32,492 bases of DNA. Origin: Bacteroidota bacterium (lineage in GTDB: Bacteria; Bacteroidota; Bacteroidia; Palsa-965). Shown in pieces: positions 16,026 to 23,163 of this stretch. The notes under the pieces are model-generated. The model was not told where the DNA came from and did not search any database. It worked only from the letters and a program-made list of their open reading frames with translations. The number at the start of each line of letters is the position of its first letter. Position 1 is the first letter of the stretch. The position numbers were made by a program, and so were the translations under genes. The DNA is taken from NCBI GenBank assembly GCA_006218065.1, contig VBWE01000029.1:1-32492 (forward strand), read 5' to 3'.

Positions 16026-16850
16026 TTATGATTGAATTTTACCCCATTCTTCGTAAAGCAAATTTCTTGCGTTTTCAATAACCTCGCCTGTCTGTTTCAT
16101 AAACTTGCCATTGTCATAAGGAATAAAGCCAATACCTGAGTTAGGGTCATTATTTGAATTACTATTCAGTAAATGTCTGTCTAACGTTGTCATAAGGTCT
16201 CCCAATGAATCTAACAATAGTTTATGTTTTTCCTTTGCAGGTTTGAGAAGCAAAAAAAGTTTATTCTTGTTATATGTGAATTTTTCATGAATGATTTTTT
16301 TCTTTTCAAAATTTATCGTTTGCTCCTGAAACTCAATGTTGAGCAAATTAGCTTGGGTCATTAGTTCGGATACTGTATGTCTTGTCTCGTTTACCCAATC
16401 TTGCCGATTGTTTGAATTGATTTGTTTTAAAGTAATTTTGGATGTTTCTTGAATTTGTTCTCTTGCAACTTTTAGTTGTTCTTGTGATTGTGCTTCTTGA
16501 CTACGCAATTGTTCTTCGCCACTTTTTATTTGAATGGAAATTTGTTTTTTGCCAATATGTATTGCACCCCAAGTAGAAATTACAACAACAAGTAAAGCGA
16601 TAAGGGACGGGAGAATATCTTTCATTAAGCCATCATCTTTTTTAAGAAGTTTGGTTATTTCATCAAACTGCTGAATGGAAATCACAACTGAATCCTTCTC
16701 GCTTTTTGGATCGGACTGTATCACATCCTTTGATGTTTTTTTGATAGAAGAAGTGTCTAGTCCAATTTCTGTTTTATTTTTTTGAGTTTGTCCTAAAGCT
16801 ACAATAGAGTAGAAGAATGCCAGAATAATTACTGCTAGTTGTCTTTTCAT
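16026..16850 (-). CDS. Unknown membrane protein with coiled coil
   Basis: The protein has 274 residues. An N-terminal signal-like helix (MKRQLAVIILAFFYSIVALGQ) is followed by a polar stretch, a transmembrane helix at about residues 80-98 (ILPSLIALLVVVISTWGAIHIG), a coiled coil at about 100-145 rich in Gln and Glu, and then a soluble part that starts NNRQDWVNETRHTVSEL. I do not recognise the family; the 'NRQxWVNxxR' segment after a coiled coil is common in small membrane proteins of accessory regions. The start at 16850 was chosen because it gives an ATGA overlap with the stop codon of the upstream gene; an ATG two codons earlier is also possible. The gene is strongly AT-rich compared with the flanks, which suggests recent transfer together with the gene at 16847-17209. 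A role as a membrane effector is speculation. Confidence 0.72.
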   Translation of the reverse strand: MKRQLAVIILAFFYSIVALGQTQKNKTEIGLDTSSIKKTSKDVIQSDPKSEKDSVVISIQQFDEITKLLKKDDGLMKDILPSLIALLVVVISTWGAIHIGKKQISIQIKSGEEQLRSQEAQSQEQLKVAREQIQETSKITLKQINSNNRQDWVNETRHTVSELMTQANLLNIEFQEQTINFEKKKIIHEKFTYNKNKLFLLLKPAKEKHKLLLDSLGDLMTTLDRHLLNSNSNNDPNSGIGFIPYDNGKFMKQTGEVIENARNLLYEEWGKIQS

Positions 16851-17209
16851 TTGCACATTTTTTTTAGCGTTGAATCTACCTGAGTAATTCTCATAGTGTA
16901 TTTGTCAAACTGTTCCTTGTTATAAGAATCTGGGTCAGACCAATATTTACCCTTTTCCTCAATTGTTTCAACAAGTTGTTTTACAGTTGGATGCTTTACA
17001 CCTTTAATGTTCCTAGCAGTCCTTTGCCAAATGTTTGATAAAATTGTTGAGGATTTGTCAGTATCGTTTTTTCGAGTAGAACTTATGTGTGCTCTAGTTT
17101 GCTCCAAGGCAAAAGAAACCTGGTCAAAGATTAAATCTTTGTCCTTCGTGGACAATTTATTTGCCTCAAATGAAATCTTTTCTGCCAGCCCTAAAATGTA
17201 ATCAAGCAT
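16847..17209 (-). CDS. Unknown small cytoplasmic protein, coupled to the membrane protein
   Basis: This 120-residue soluble protein is predicted to be mainly helical, with segments MLDYILGLAEKISFEANKL, DLIFDQVSFALEQTRAHI and VKQLVETIEEKGKYWSD. There is no signal peptide and no recognised domain. Its stop codon overlaps the start of the downstream membrane-protein gene (ATGA), so the two are translationally coupled and probably work together. Like its partner it is AT-rich and part of the accessory insert at about 15.0-17.3 kb. No promoter box of the TAnnTTTG type was found upstream, in keeping with foreign origin. Function is unknown. Confidence 0.72.
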   Translation of the reverse strand: MLDYILGLAEKISFEANKLSTKDKDLIFDQVSFALEQTRAHISSTRKNDTDKSSTILSNIWQRTARNIKGVKHPTVKQLVETIEEKGKYWSDPDSYNKEQFDKYTMRITQVDSTLKKMCK

Positions 17210-17591
17210 GATGGTCTTTATTTTTCAAATGTTTGTTAAAAATTCGTCAGTCGTCAGTTTGAAGCTAGCGCTGTCGCCCAAGCATGTCGTATAACTCATT
17301 TATAATCGCACCTTCATCCCCTCAAAAATTTATCTATGCATTTACAATCAAGCACATATAATAATCTGTAAGTTCACTGTTTTTGGAATGAACAAAACGA
17401 ATATACTTCTTATAATAATTTCCCCACTAATTTATAATCCAACAAAAAAGCAACAACCAATCCTATTCCAACTCTCCCAAATCAAGTTCCTCAACCTATC
17501 TGCCCAGCCCACCCTCATCCCCCCAATTCCCCAGCTAGTCGAAGAAACCCTCATTTTTCCTACCTTCGCACCCTGAAAAAAAGCAATAACC
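17210..17591. other. Intergenic junction with a G-poor, C-rich tract
   Basis: No gene was found in this 381-bp gap. The left part (about 17240-17310) marks the end of the AT-rich insert and includes GCTGTCGCCCAAGCATGTCG and GTATAAC, which might be the remains of a recombination site. From 17401 to 17580 the plus strand has only about 10 G in 180 nt and is rich in C and A, as in Rho-utilisation sites. A -7-like box TACCTTCG lies at 17561-17568, 23 nt before the ATG at 17592. Confidence 0.45.
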
Positions 17592-19160
17592 ATGATCCGC
17601 TCAGCCGCCATTCTTTTTGTTTCCGCCTTGTTTCTCGTCCAGCCCGGTTTTGCCCAGGACGGTTCCGGTGATCCGAAATCCGCTGCCGATAAATTTGCCG
17701 CGGGCAATTACGATGAAGCGCTGGAAGAATATCTCGACCTGCTCGAGAAAGAACCGAAAAGCGAGAAATACAATTACCGGGTGGCCGTTTGCTACCTCAA
17801 TACCAATATCAACAAGGCCAAGGCCATTCCGTACCTCGAAATCGTTACGCGGCAAACCAAGTACGAACCGGATGCGCTTTACCTGCTCGGCCGGGCCTAC
17901 CATTTCGCCTACCGCTTAGACGATGCGCTCAAGGCATACAACAAGTTTAAAGAAGGCGCCAAAGGAACTCCCGAAAACCTGGCCGAAGTGGATCACGAAA
18001 TCCAGAACTGCTACAACGCGAAAGAACTGCTGAAATACCCGCTCAACGTAACCTTCGAAAACCTCGGTCCGAATGTGAATTCGTCGTACTCCGACTATTA
18101 TCCTTTCGTTCCGGCCGACGAATCGTCCATCACCTTCAGCACGCGCCGCCCCGAAGGAGGCAACCTGCGCAATGCCGACGGCAGTTATTATGCCGCGGTG
18201 TTTAACGCTACGGTAAAAGACGGCGCATTCACCCGCGCGAAAAACATCGGCGCGCCCATCAGCAACGATAAAGGTAACGTGGAAGTGATCGGGCTTTCGT
18301 CGGCCGGCGACCGCATACTGGTGTACTACGATAATATCGACGGCAGCGGCGATATCTACCTTTCCGAGATCGATAAAACGAAAGGTTATTTCAAAAAACC
18401 GGTGAAGCTGGACGACAACGTGAATTCCGCGAAAGGGTACGAGATCGCCGCATCCATTTCGTCGGACGGGAATACGATTTATTTCGCCAGCGACCGTGCG
18501 GGCGGGCAGGGGGGAACGGATATTTTCATGTCGAAGCGCCTGCCGACGGGGAAATGGGGACCGCCCGTGAACCTGGGGACGGAGATCAATACGAAGATGG
18601 ACGAGGATTTCCCGAGCCTTTCGCCGGACGGGAAAACGCTTTACTTCAGCTCGAAAGGGCATACGAGCATGGGCGGTTACGATATTTTCAAAGCGGAGCT
18701 GAACGAAGAGACCGGCAAATTCGGCTCGGTGAAAAACTTAGGTTACCCGATCAACACGCCCGAGGACAATAGCAATTTCTGCATCAGCGAGAACGGCCGT
18801 TACGGCTACATCGCCGCCATGCGCGAAGGCGGGCTGGGCGATTACGATATTTACCGCGTAACATTCAACGACGTGGAACCGCGTTATTCCGTGATCAGCG
18901 GAACGCTCAGCGCGGAAAACAAAACGCCGTTCAGCTACAGCGACGTGTTTATCACCGTTACCAATATGAAAAACGCGGAACTCGTGGGCAACTACGTCCC
19001 CAACGCGAACAGCGGACGTTACGTGATCATTCTTCCTCCCGGCGAATACAGCATGACGGTGGAAACGCCCGGTTTCAAAGAGATCACGGAAAAGCTGAGT
19101 ATCATGGATAAGTCTTCCTTCCGCACGGAGATTGATAAGAATATTGTACTGAAACAGTAA
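17592..19160 (+). CDS. TPR and PD40 beta-propeller envelope protein (PorE-like, no OmpA domain)
   Basis: This 522-residue protein has a signal peptide (MIRSAAILFVSALFLVQPGFAQD). Residues of about 28-145 hold TPR-like helices (DKFAAGNYDEALEEYLDLLEKEP; YLLGRAYHFAYRLDDALKAYNKF). Residues of about 155-425 contain WD40-like PD40 blades, visible as ISSDGNTIYFASDRAGGQGGTDIFMS and LSPDGKTLYFSSKGHTSMGGYDIF. Residues 430-520 form a small beta-sandwich like a carboxypeptidase regulatory domain. The order TPR, PD40, regulatory domain is that of PorE of the type IX secretion system and its relatives. The C-terminal OmpA peptidoglycan-binding domain of PorE is missing, so this is a relative rather than PorE itself. 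A periplasmic or outer-membrane location is expected. It stands alone between an accessory insert and a convergent operon. Confidence 0.85.
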   Translation: MIRSAAILFVSALFLVQPGFAQDGSGDPKSAADKFAAGNYDEALEEYLDLLEKEPKSEKYNYRVAVCYLNTNINKAKAIPYLEIVTRQTKYEPDALYLLGRAYHFAYRLDDALKAYNKFKEGAKGTPENLAEVDHEIQNCYNAKELLKYPLNVTFENLGPNVNSSYSDYYPFVPADESSITFSTRRPEGGNLRNADGSYYAAVFNATVKDGAFTRAKNIGAPISNDKGNVEVIGLSSAGDRILVYYDNIDGSGDIYLSEIDKTKGYFKKPVKLDDNVNSAKGYEIAASISSDGNTIYFASDRAGGQGGTDIFMSKRLPTGKWGPPVNLGTEINTKMDEDFPSLSPDGKTLYFSSKGHTSMGGYDIFKAELNEETGKFGSVKNLGYPINTPEDNSNFCISENGRYGYIAAMREGGLGDYDIYRVTFNDVEPRYSVISGTLSAENKTPFSYSDVFITVTNMKNAELVGNYVPNANSGRYVIILPPGEYSMTVETPGFKEITEKLSIMDKSSFRTEIDKNIVLKQ

Positions 19161-19240
19161 AATGCCGAATTGCGAATGCCGAATGCCGAATGAAATATTC
19201 GCAATTCAATTCGTCATTCGGCATTCGCCATTCGTAATTC
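19161..19240. repeat. Intergenic palindrome of reiterated AATGCCGAAT units
   Basis: The sequence TGCCGAATTGCGAATGCC on the left and its complement-like GGCATTCGCCATTCGTAATTC on the right fill the gap between two convergent genes exactly. It probably acts as a bidirectional terminator. It resembles the palindrome at 11194-11264 in style but not in sequence. Confidence 0.8.
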
Positions 19241-19673
19241 AAAACCGGTTTTTCTTCACTACAATAGCCGAGTTCCCGCTGAAGCGGAATTCCCATTCGC
19301 CGGTATCGAAAATTTTCGGGAGATAGCGTTTGTATAAATTGCTGCGTTTGCTGTCGCGTTCTTCGGATTCGCCTTCTTTGGGAATGCCGGTGAACTCGTA
19401 AGTCATGATTTTCGGGTGTTCTTTCATGAACATTTTTACGATGTCCACGATGGTATTCATCACGCGGTACACCTCGCCTTTATTGGTTACCACGTATTCC
19501 TCGCCTTCGAATTCCTCGTTGATCACCCCGAAAACGATGGTGGCGTGCAGAATATTATCCTGCCTGCGGCCGAAGCGGACTTCGTACTGCAGCCCGCTGT
19601 CCGTGGTAAAAAAATACACGCCCGCCGAACTGATGGCAGGGGGGATAATGGTGTATTTAATAAAATCGTTCAT
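19239..19673 (-). CDS. Conserved-looking protein of unknown function
   Basis: This 144-residue protein has no signal peptide and is predicted to be cytoplasmic. The start at 19673 was chosen because MNDFIKYTIIPPAISSAGVY opens a regular fold, whereas the longer frame overlaps the upstream lipoprotein gene. The sequence alternates beta-strands (GVYFFTTDSGLQYEVRFG, ATIVFGVINEEF, EEYVVTNKGEVYRVMNTI) with one long helix (IVDIVKMFMKEHP). It ends with a YEFTGIPKEGE segment followed by SKRSNLYKRYLPKIF and a closing strand ending VVKKNRF. I do not recognise the family with certainty. It lies 34 bp downstream of the lipoprotein gene on the same strand and may be co-transcribed. Confidence 0.75.
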   Translation of the reverse strand: MNDFIKYTIIPPAISSAGVYFFTTDSGLQYEVRFGRRQDNILHATIVFGVINEEFEGEEYVVTNKGEVYRVMNTIVDIVKMFMKEHPKIMTYEFTGIPKEGESEERDSKRSNLYKRYLPKIFDTGEWEFRFSGNSAIVVKKNRF

Positions 19674-19707
19674 CCGGACGTGGTTGGCGCTTGGTTCTGC
19701 AAGTTTA

Positions 19708-20394
19708 TCAGTTTTTTCCTCCCGTTGTTGCTTTCTTGTCCACGGGTTTCTGGTAAAACTCCACTTCACAGGGTACGGAAAGGAAATGATCTTCCACGAT
19801 AACATCGCAATCCGTGGTCTTCATATAGATCTTCCTGACGCTGTTGTCCGGCATGGTAAAGTCCATATCGGTTTCCATGGTAGCGGGCCCGTCGAATGAA
19901 AACGGGTCGGGGAAATGGCTGGCGAGATCGACTTCCGTAATGGAGACTTTCCTGCCCATGAAGTACGTGTAGATTTCGATCAGGGCCTTGGTGATTTTCA
20001 CGTTGATCTTGTTGTTCTTCCCGTCGTACCACACTTTGACATCCCCGGCGCATAAGGTGGAATATTCCAGGGAGCCGGCTCTTACGTTCACGTCGGTTAC
20101 AAAATCCGCTTTCCCCGGCTTGAGCCGGATGCGCGGGTTTTTCAGGGTCCAGGTGTACGTGCCTTTGATCAGCAGCAGTTTATAAGGTTCTGTTCCGCTG
20201 ATATCGCCCAGGGCCTTGAATACTTTGTTCAGCGATTCTTCATGGAGCGTCACTTTCATGTCGTTGCGCAGGCCGGGCTTGGGCGGCGCCTGGACAATGG
20301 TATCGGTTTTCGGCGGGGTGTAGGTGGATGATTTTTTTCCTTTACAGGCAAAGAGGACAAGCGGCAGGACTAATAAAAGGAAGCGGGTTTTCAT
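19708..20394 (-). CDS. Putative lipoprotein, unknown function
   Basis: The protein has 228 residues. The N-terminus MKTRFLLLVLPLVLFACKGKK has a lipobox (LFAC) with Cys17 as the lipidation site. The ATG at 20394 was chosen because it starts the signal peptide; an upstream frame of 29 codons is translated repeat DNA. The mature protein is beta-rich: PGLRNDMKVTLHEESLNKVF, LIKGTYTWTLKNPRIRLKPGKADFVTDV, KVWYDGKNNKINVKITKA, then strands repeated in DFTMPDNSVRKIYMK. Together these suggest an elongated lipid-binding or amphipathic beta structure such as those of BPI/TULIP-like proteins, but I see no diagnostic motif. It is probably anchored in the outer membrane facing the periplasm. The 19239-19673 gene follows in the same direction. 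Confidence 0.78.
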   Translation of the reverse strand: MKTRFLLLVLPLVLFACKGKKSSTYTPPKTDTIVQAPPKPGLRNDMKVTLHEESLNKVFKALGDISGTEPYKLLLIKGTYTWTLKNPRIRLKPGKADFVTDVNVRAGSLEYSTLCAGDVKVWYDGKNNKINVKITKALIEIYTYFMGRKVSITEVDLASHFPDPFSFDGPATMETDMDFTMPDNSVRKIYMKTTDCDVIVEDHFLSVPCEVEFYQKPVDKKATTGGKN

Positions 20395-20418
20395 GAAGGA
20401 CAAATATAATACTAAGAA

Positions 20419-20696
20419 CTGTTTAAAGTTCCCCTGCCTTCGCGTAGCTTCGGCGAAGCAAGGTCCGCGTACCTGGTACAAAATCAGGAACTACTTACGT
20501 CGCAACAGATCAAGCGGCAGGAGGCAGTCGGCAGGAGGCAGTCGATGTTGTGCGCTTCGCATGTTCCGTGGGTTTTCCGGGAACATTGCTGTAATACGGA
20601 TACTGCCGCTGCCGACTGCCTCCTGCCGCTTGAATAATCACTATTCCGAGGTACAAAAAGACTTTTAGGTAAAACAGTCTTCCGAGGAATTTTAAA
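20419..20696. repeat. Dispersed palindromic element, family D, copy 1
   Basis: This 278-bp element begins CTGTTTAAAGTTCC and ends GAATTTTAAA. It has an inner pair of inverted arms (20512-20544 and 20602-20632, with AAGCGGCAGGAGGCAGTCGG and its complement) around a core of about 55 bp. A copy in the opposite orientation lies at 29577-29818. Copy 1 carries an extra 32 bp (about 20432-20463, itself palindromic: CTTCGCGTAGCTTCGGCGAAG) that copy 2 lacks. The element fills most of the divergent gap 20395-20759. Confidence 0.88.
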
Positions 20697-20759
20697 CCGA
20701 CTCGTATGGAAATCGGCAATCCCCCGCATCCTTATCCTGTAAACGCTAAAAACAACGCT

Positions 20760-22733
20760 ATGATTCGTCGCCTTACGCTCATTCCGGCTACCCTGCTGGT
20801 ATTTATACTTATTGCTTTCATCGCTCCCGGAACGGGCAGTATCAAAGGCCGGGTTTCGGATAACGTACTCGGTACGCCGCTTTCTTTCGTCACGATCGCG
20901 ATCACGCAGAACGGTAAAGTCATAGCCGGCGCGAGCAGCGATGCGAACGGGTATTACACGATAAGCAGCCTGAATCCCGGTACTTACGATCTTAAAGCCA
21001 CGTACGTGGGCTATAAAACCGCAGAGATGAAAAGCATCGTGGTTGCGGACGGCCAGGCGCTCACGCTGAATCTTTCGATGGAAAATGCACCCGCGCCTTT
21101 GTCGTCGGTCGAGATAAAAAGTGAAAACCAAAAACTGCTCTTTACTTCCGAAAGGAAAAATGCGCCGGCGGTACAGGATCCCAATAATCCGGGCACATTT
21201 ATTAACGCAGGAAAATCCGGCTATCTCGGTTATGGATATTACAAAGCGCCTGCTGATCTCGATAGTTTCGATGACCCGGTGATGAACACTGAAGAATACG
21301 ACAAGATCAACGACAACGCTTATAAATTAGTGAACAACGATCCGCTTTCCACTTTTTCCGTGGATGTTGACCGCGCCTCGTACAGCAACATGCGCCGTTT
21401 CCTGAACCAGGGCAGCCTTCCGCCGAAAGACGCGGTGCGCATCGAAGAAATGATCAACTATTTCACATACAATTATCCCCAGCCCACCGGCGACGATCCT
21501 TTTTCCATCAACCTCGAAAGCGGCAATTGTCCCTGGAATCCGAAACACAAAATTGTACACGTGGGCCTGCAGGGCAAGCGCATCGAAACGGAAAATCTCC
21601 CCAACAATAACCTCGTATTCCTCATCGACGTTTCCGGATCGATGAGCAGTGCCGATAAGCTCCCGCTGGTAAAAGCCTCCCTCCGTTTACTGGTGAATGA
21701 GCTGCGCCCCAACGACCGTGTAGCGCTGGTAGTTTATGCCGGCGCTGCCGGACGGGTGCTTGAACCCACAGCCGGGAACGAGAAGACGAAAATTCTCGGA
21801 GCGATCGATAAACTCGAAGCCGGCGGTTCTACGGCAGGCGGAGCCGGTATTGAACTGGCTTACAAAACAGCCCGCGAACATTTCCTGCTCAACGGGAACA
21901 ACCGCGTGATCCTGTGCACCGATGGTGATTTCAACGTAGGCGTAAGCAGCGACGCCGAACTCGAACGGATGATCGAAGAACGCCGGAAAGACGGTGTGTT
22001 CCTCACCGTACTCGGTTACGGTATGGGCAATTACAAAGATTCGAAAATGGAAAAGCTCGCCGATAAAGGAAACGGCAACTACGCGTATATCGACAACCTG
22101 CAGGAAGCCAACAAAACCCTCGTTACCGAAATGGGCGGAACCCTGGTGACCATCGCCAAGGACGTGAAGATCCAGGTGGAGTTCAATCCTTCGCAGGTGA
22201 AAGCGTACCGGCTCATCGGTTACGAAAACCGCATCCTGAACAAAGAAGATTTCAACGACGATAAAAAAGACGCCGGCGAGATCGGTGCAGGGCATACGGT
22301 AACGGCGCTTTACGAAATCATTCCCGCGAGTTCGGACGAAGTGATTCCCGGTGTAGATCCTTTGAAATACCAGCAGCCGGTGAAACTGAGTCCCGCCGCA
22401 AATAACGGCGAAATGCTCACGATCAAATTCCGCTACAAAGCGCCGAAAGAAGACGTAAGCAAACTCCTGACACGCACATTGAACAATACAGCAGTAGCGC
22501 CGGTGACCAATTCGGAGAACTTCCTTTTTGCATCGGCAGTCGTGGAATTCGGCATGCTGCTCCGCGATTCGCAGTACAAAGGCGAATCGGACTGGAAAAA
22601 AATGATTGCCCGTGCGAAATCGGCCAAAGGCCTGGATGACGGCGGTTACCGTGCCGAGTTCATCCGCCTGGCGGAAACGGCGCACGGATTGAGTAAAGCA
22701 ACAGCAAGCAACGGCCGGGCGGGGACCGAGTAA
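20760..22733 (+). CDS. VWA/DUF3520 (YfbK-type) protein with CarboxypepD_reg-like domain
   Basis: The protein has 657 residues from the ATG at 20760. This start was preferred over 20706 because it gives an N-terminal hydrophobic helix (MIRRLTLIPATLLVFILIAF). Residues of about 27-108 are a carboxypeptidase-regulatory-like beta-sandwich (SIKGRVSDNVLGTPLSFVTI). A YfbK-type N-terminal domain covers about 176-280 (NNDPLSTFSVDVDRASYSNM). The VWA domain covers about 284-460, with MIDAS residues in DVSGSMSS (D290, S292, S294), a GGSTAGG threonine and TDGDFN. DUF3520 covers about 470-650. VWA domains bind metal-dependent protein ligands; the cellular role of the YfbK family is unknown. The paralogue downstream (23164-24816) shares everything except the N-terminal domain and is a lipoprotein, so the two probably arose by tandem duplication. 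Confidence 0.88.
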   Translation: MIRRLTLIPATLLVFILIAFIAPGTGSIKGRVSDNVLGTPLSFVTIAITQNGKVIAGASSDANGYYTISSLNPGTYDLKATYVGYKTAEMKSIVVADGQALTLNLSMENAPAPLSSVEIKSENQKLLFTSERKNAPAVQDPNNPGTFINAGKSGYLGYGYYKAPADLDSFDDPVMNTEEYDKINDNAYKLVNNDPLSTFSVDVDRASYSNMRRFLNQGSLPPKDAVRIEEMINYFTYNYPQPTGDDPFSINLESGNCPWNPKHKIVHVGLQGKRIETENLPNNNLVFLIDVSGSMSSADKLPLVKASLRLLVNELRPNDRVALVVYAGAAGRVLEPTAGNEKTKILGAIDKLEAGGSTAGGAGIELAYKTAREHFLLNGNNRVILCTDGDFNVGVSSDAELERMIEERRKDGVFLTVLGYGMGNYKDSKMEKLADKGNGNYAYIDNLQEANKTLVTEMGGTLVTIAKDVKIQVEFNPSQVKAYRLIGYENRILNKEDFNDDKKDAGEIGAGHTVTALYEIIPASSDEVIPGVDPLKYQQPVKLSPAANNGEMLTIKFRYKAPKEDVSKLLTRTLNNTAVAPVTNSENFLFASAVVEFGMLLRDSQYKGESDWKKMIARAKSAKGLDDGGYRAEFIRLAETAHGLSKATASNGRAGTE

Positions 22734-22739
22734 ACCCTT

Positions 22740-22895
22740 GCGTCCCGGACTTTTTCAATTGAGTCAATGAATCAATTTGAAAATTTGAAGATGCCCGCGC
22801 GATGAAATGTGCGCATTTTCTCTCCCGATAGCTATCGGGACAAATTGGCTCAATTGTCGAATTTTCAAATCGGCTCAATTGAAAGTCCGGGACGC
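22740..22895. repeat. Long palindrome between the VWA paralogues
   Basis: The outer arms GCGTCCCGGACTTT and AAAGTCCGGGACGC continue as imperfect CAATTGAG-containing arms of about 45 bp. At the centre lies a TCCCGATAGCTATCGGGA palindrome (22823-22840). The right arm is followed by a T tract, so it may terminate the upstream VWA gene. Confidence 0.85.
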
Positions 22896-22960
22896 TTTTT
22901 TACAAAATATGTTAACGGAATACTTTACCAGTACCACTTTCGTTTTTTCTCGTCAACCTA

Positions 22961-23147
22961 AGAGGCTGTTTGAATTTCGTTTTTCAGAATTGTTATAGTG
23001 AATTTTTGAGACAGACGAGGCACTTTTTGTTCCGAAGGAATCCCTTCGGGACAGGCCATAGCGGAGCTGCTACGGTCAAAAAAAGTAACGAAGTATGGCT
23101 CAAAAATGCACATAACAAAATGAAAGGATGAAGTTCAAACAGCCTCT
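22961..23147. repeat. Large imperfect inverted repeat with AGAGGCTGTTTGAA ends
   Basis: Perfect 14-bp ends, AGAGGCTGTTTGAA and its complement, bound arms of about 70 bp that still align (both contain TTGTTAT...G..ATTTTTGAG). Inside is a hairpin, CCGAAGGAATCCCTTCGG. The size, about 187 bp with terminal inverted repeats, suggests a MITE-like element. It ends 16 bp before the lipoprotein ATG. Confidence 0.75.
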
Positions 23148-23163
23148 CCAAAGCTACACTCCC

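Noticed and set aside
20706-20760. ATG at 20706 as start of the first VWA protein
   Set aside because: The added 18 residues are polar and proline-rich and precede a good hydrophobic N-terminal helix that starts at the ATG at 20760.
21687-22685. Minus-strand frame of 332 codons opposite the first VWA gene
   Set aside because: It is antisense to a well-supported conserved gene, its translation is rich in Phe/His/Arg without any domain, and it reflects codon bias of the sense strand.
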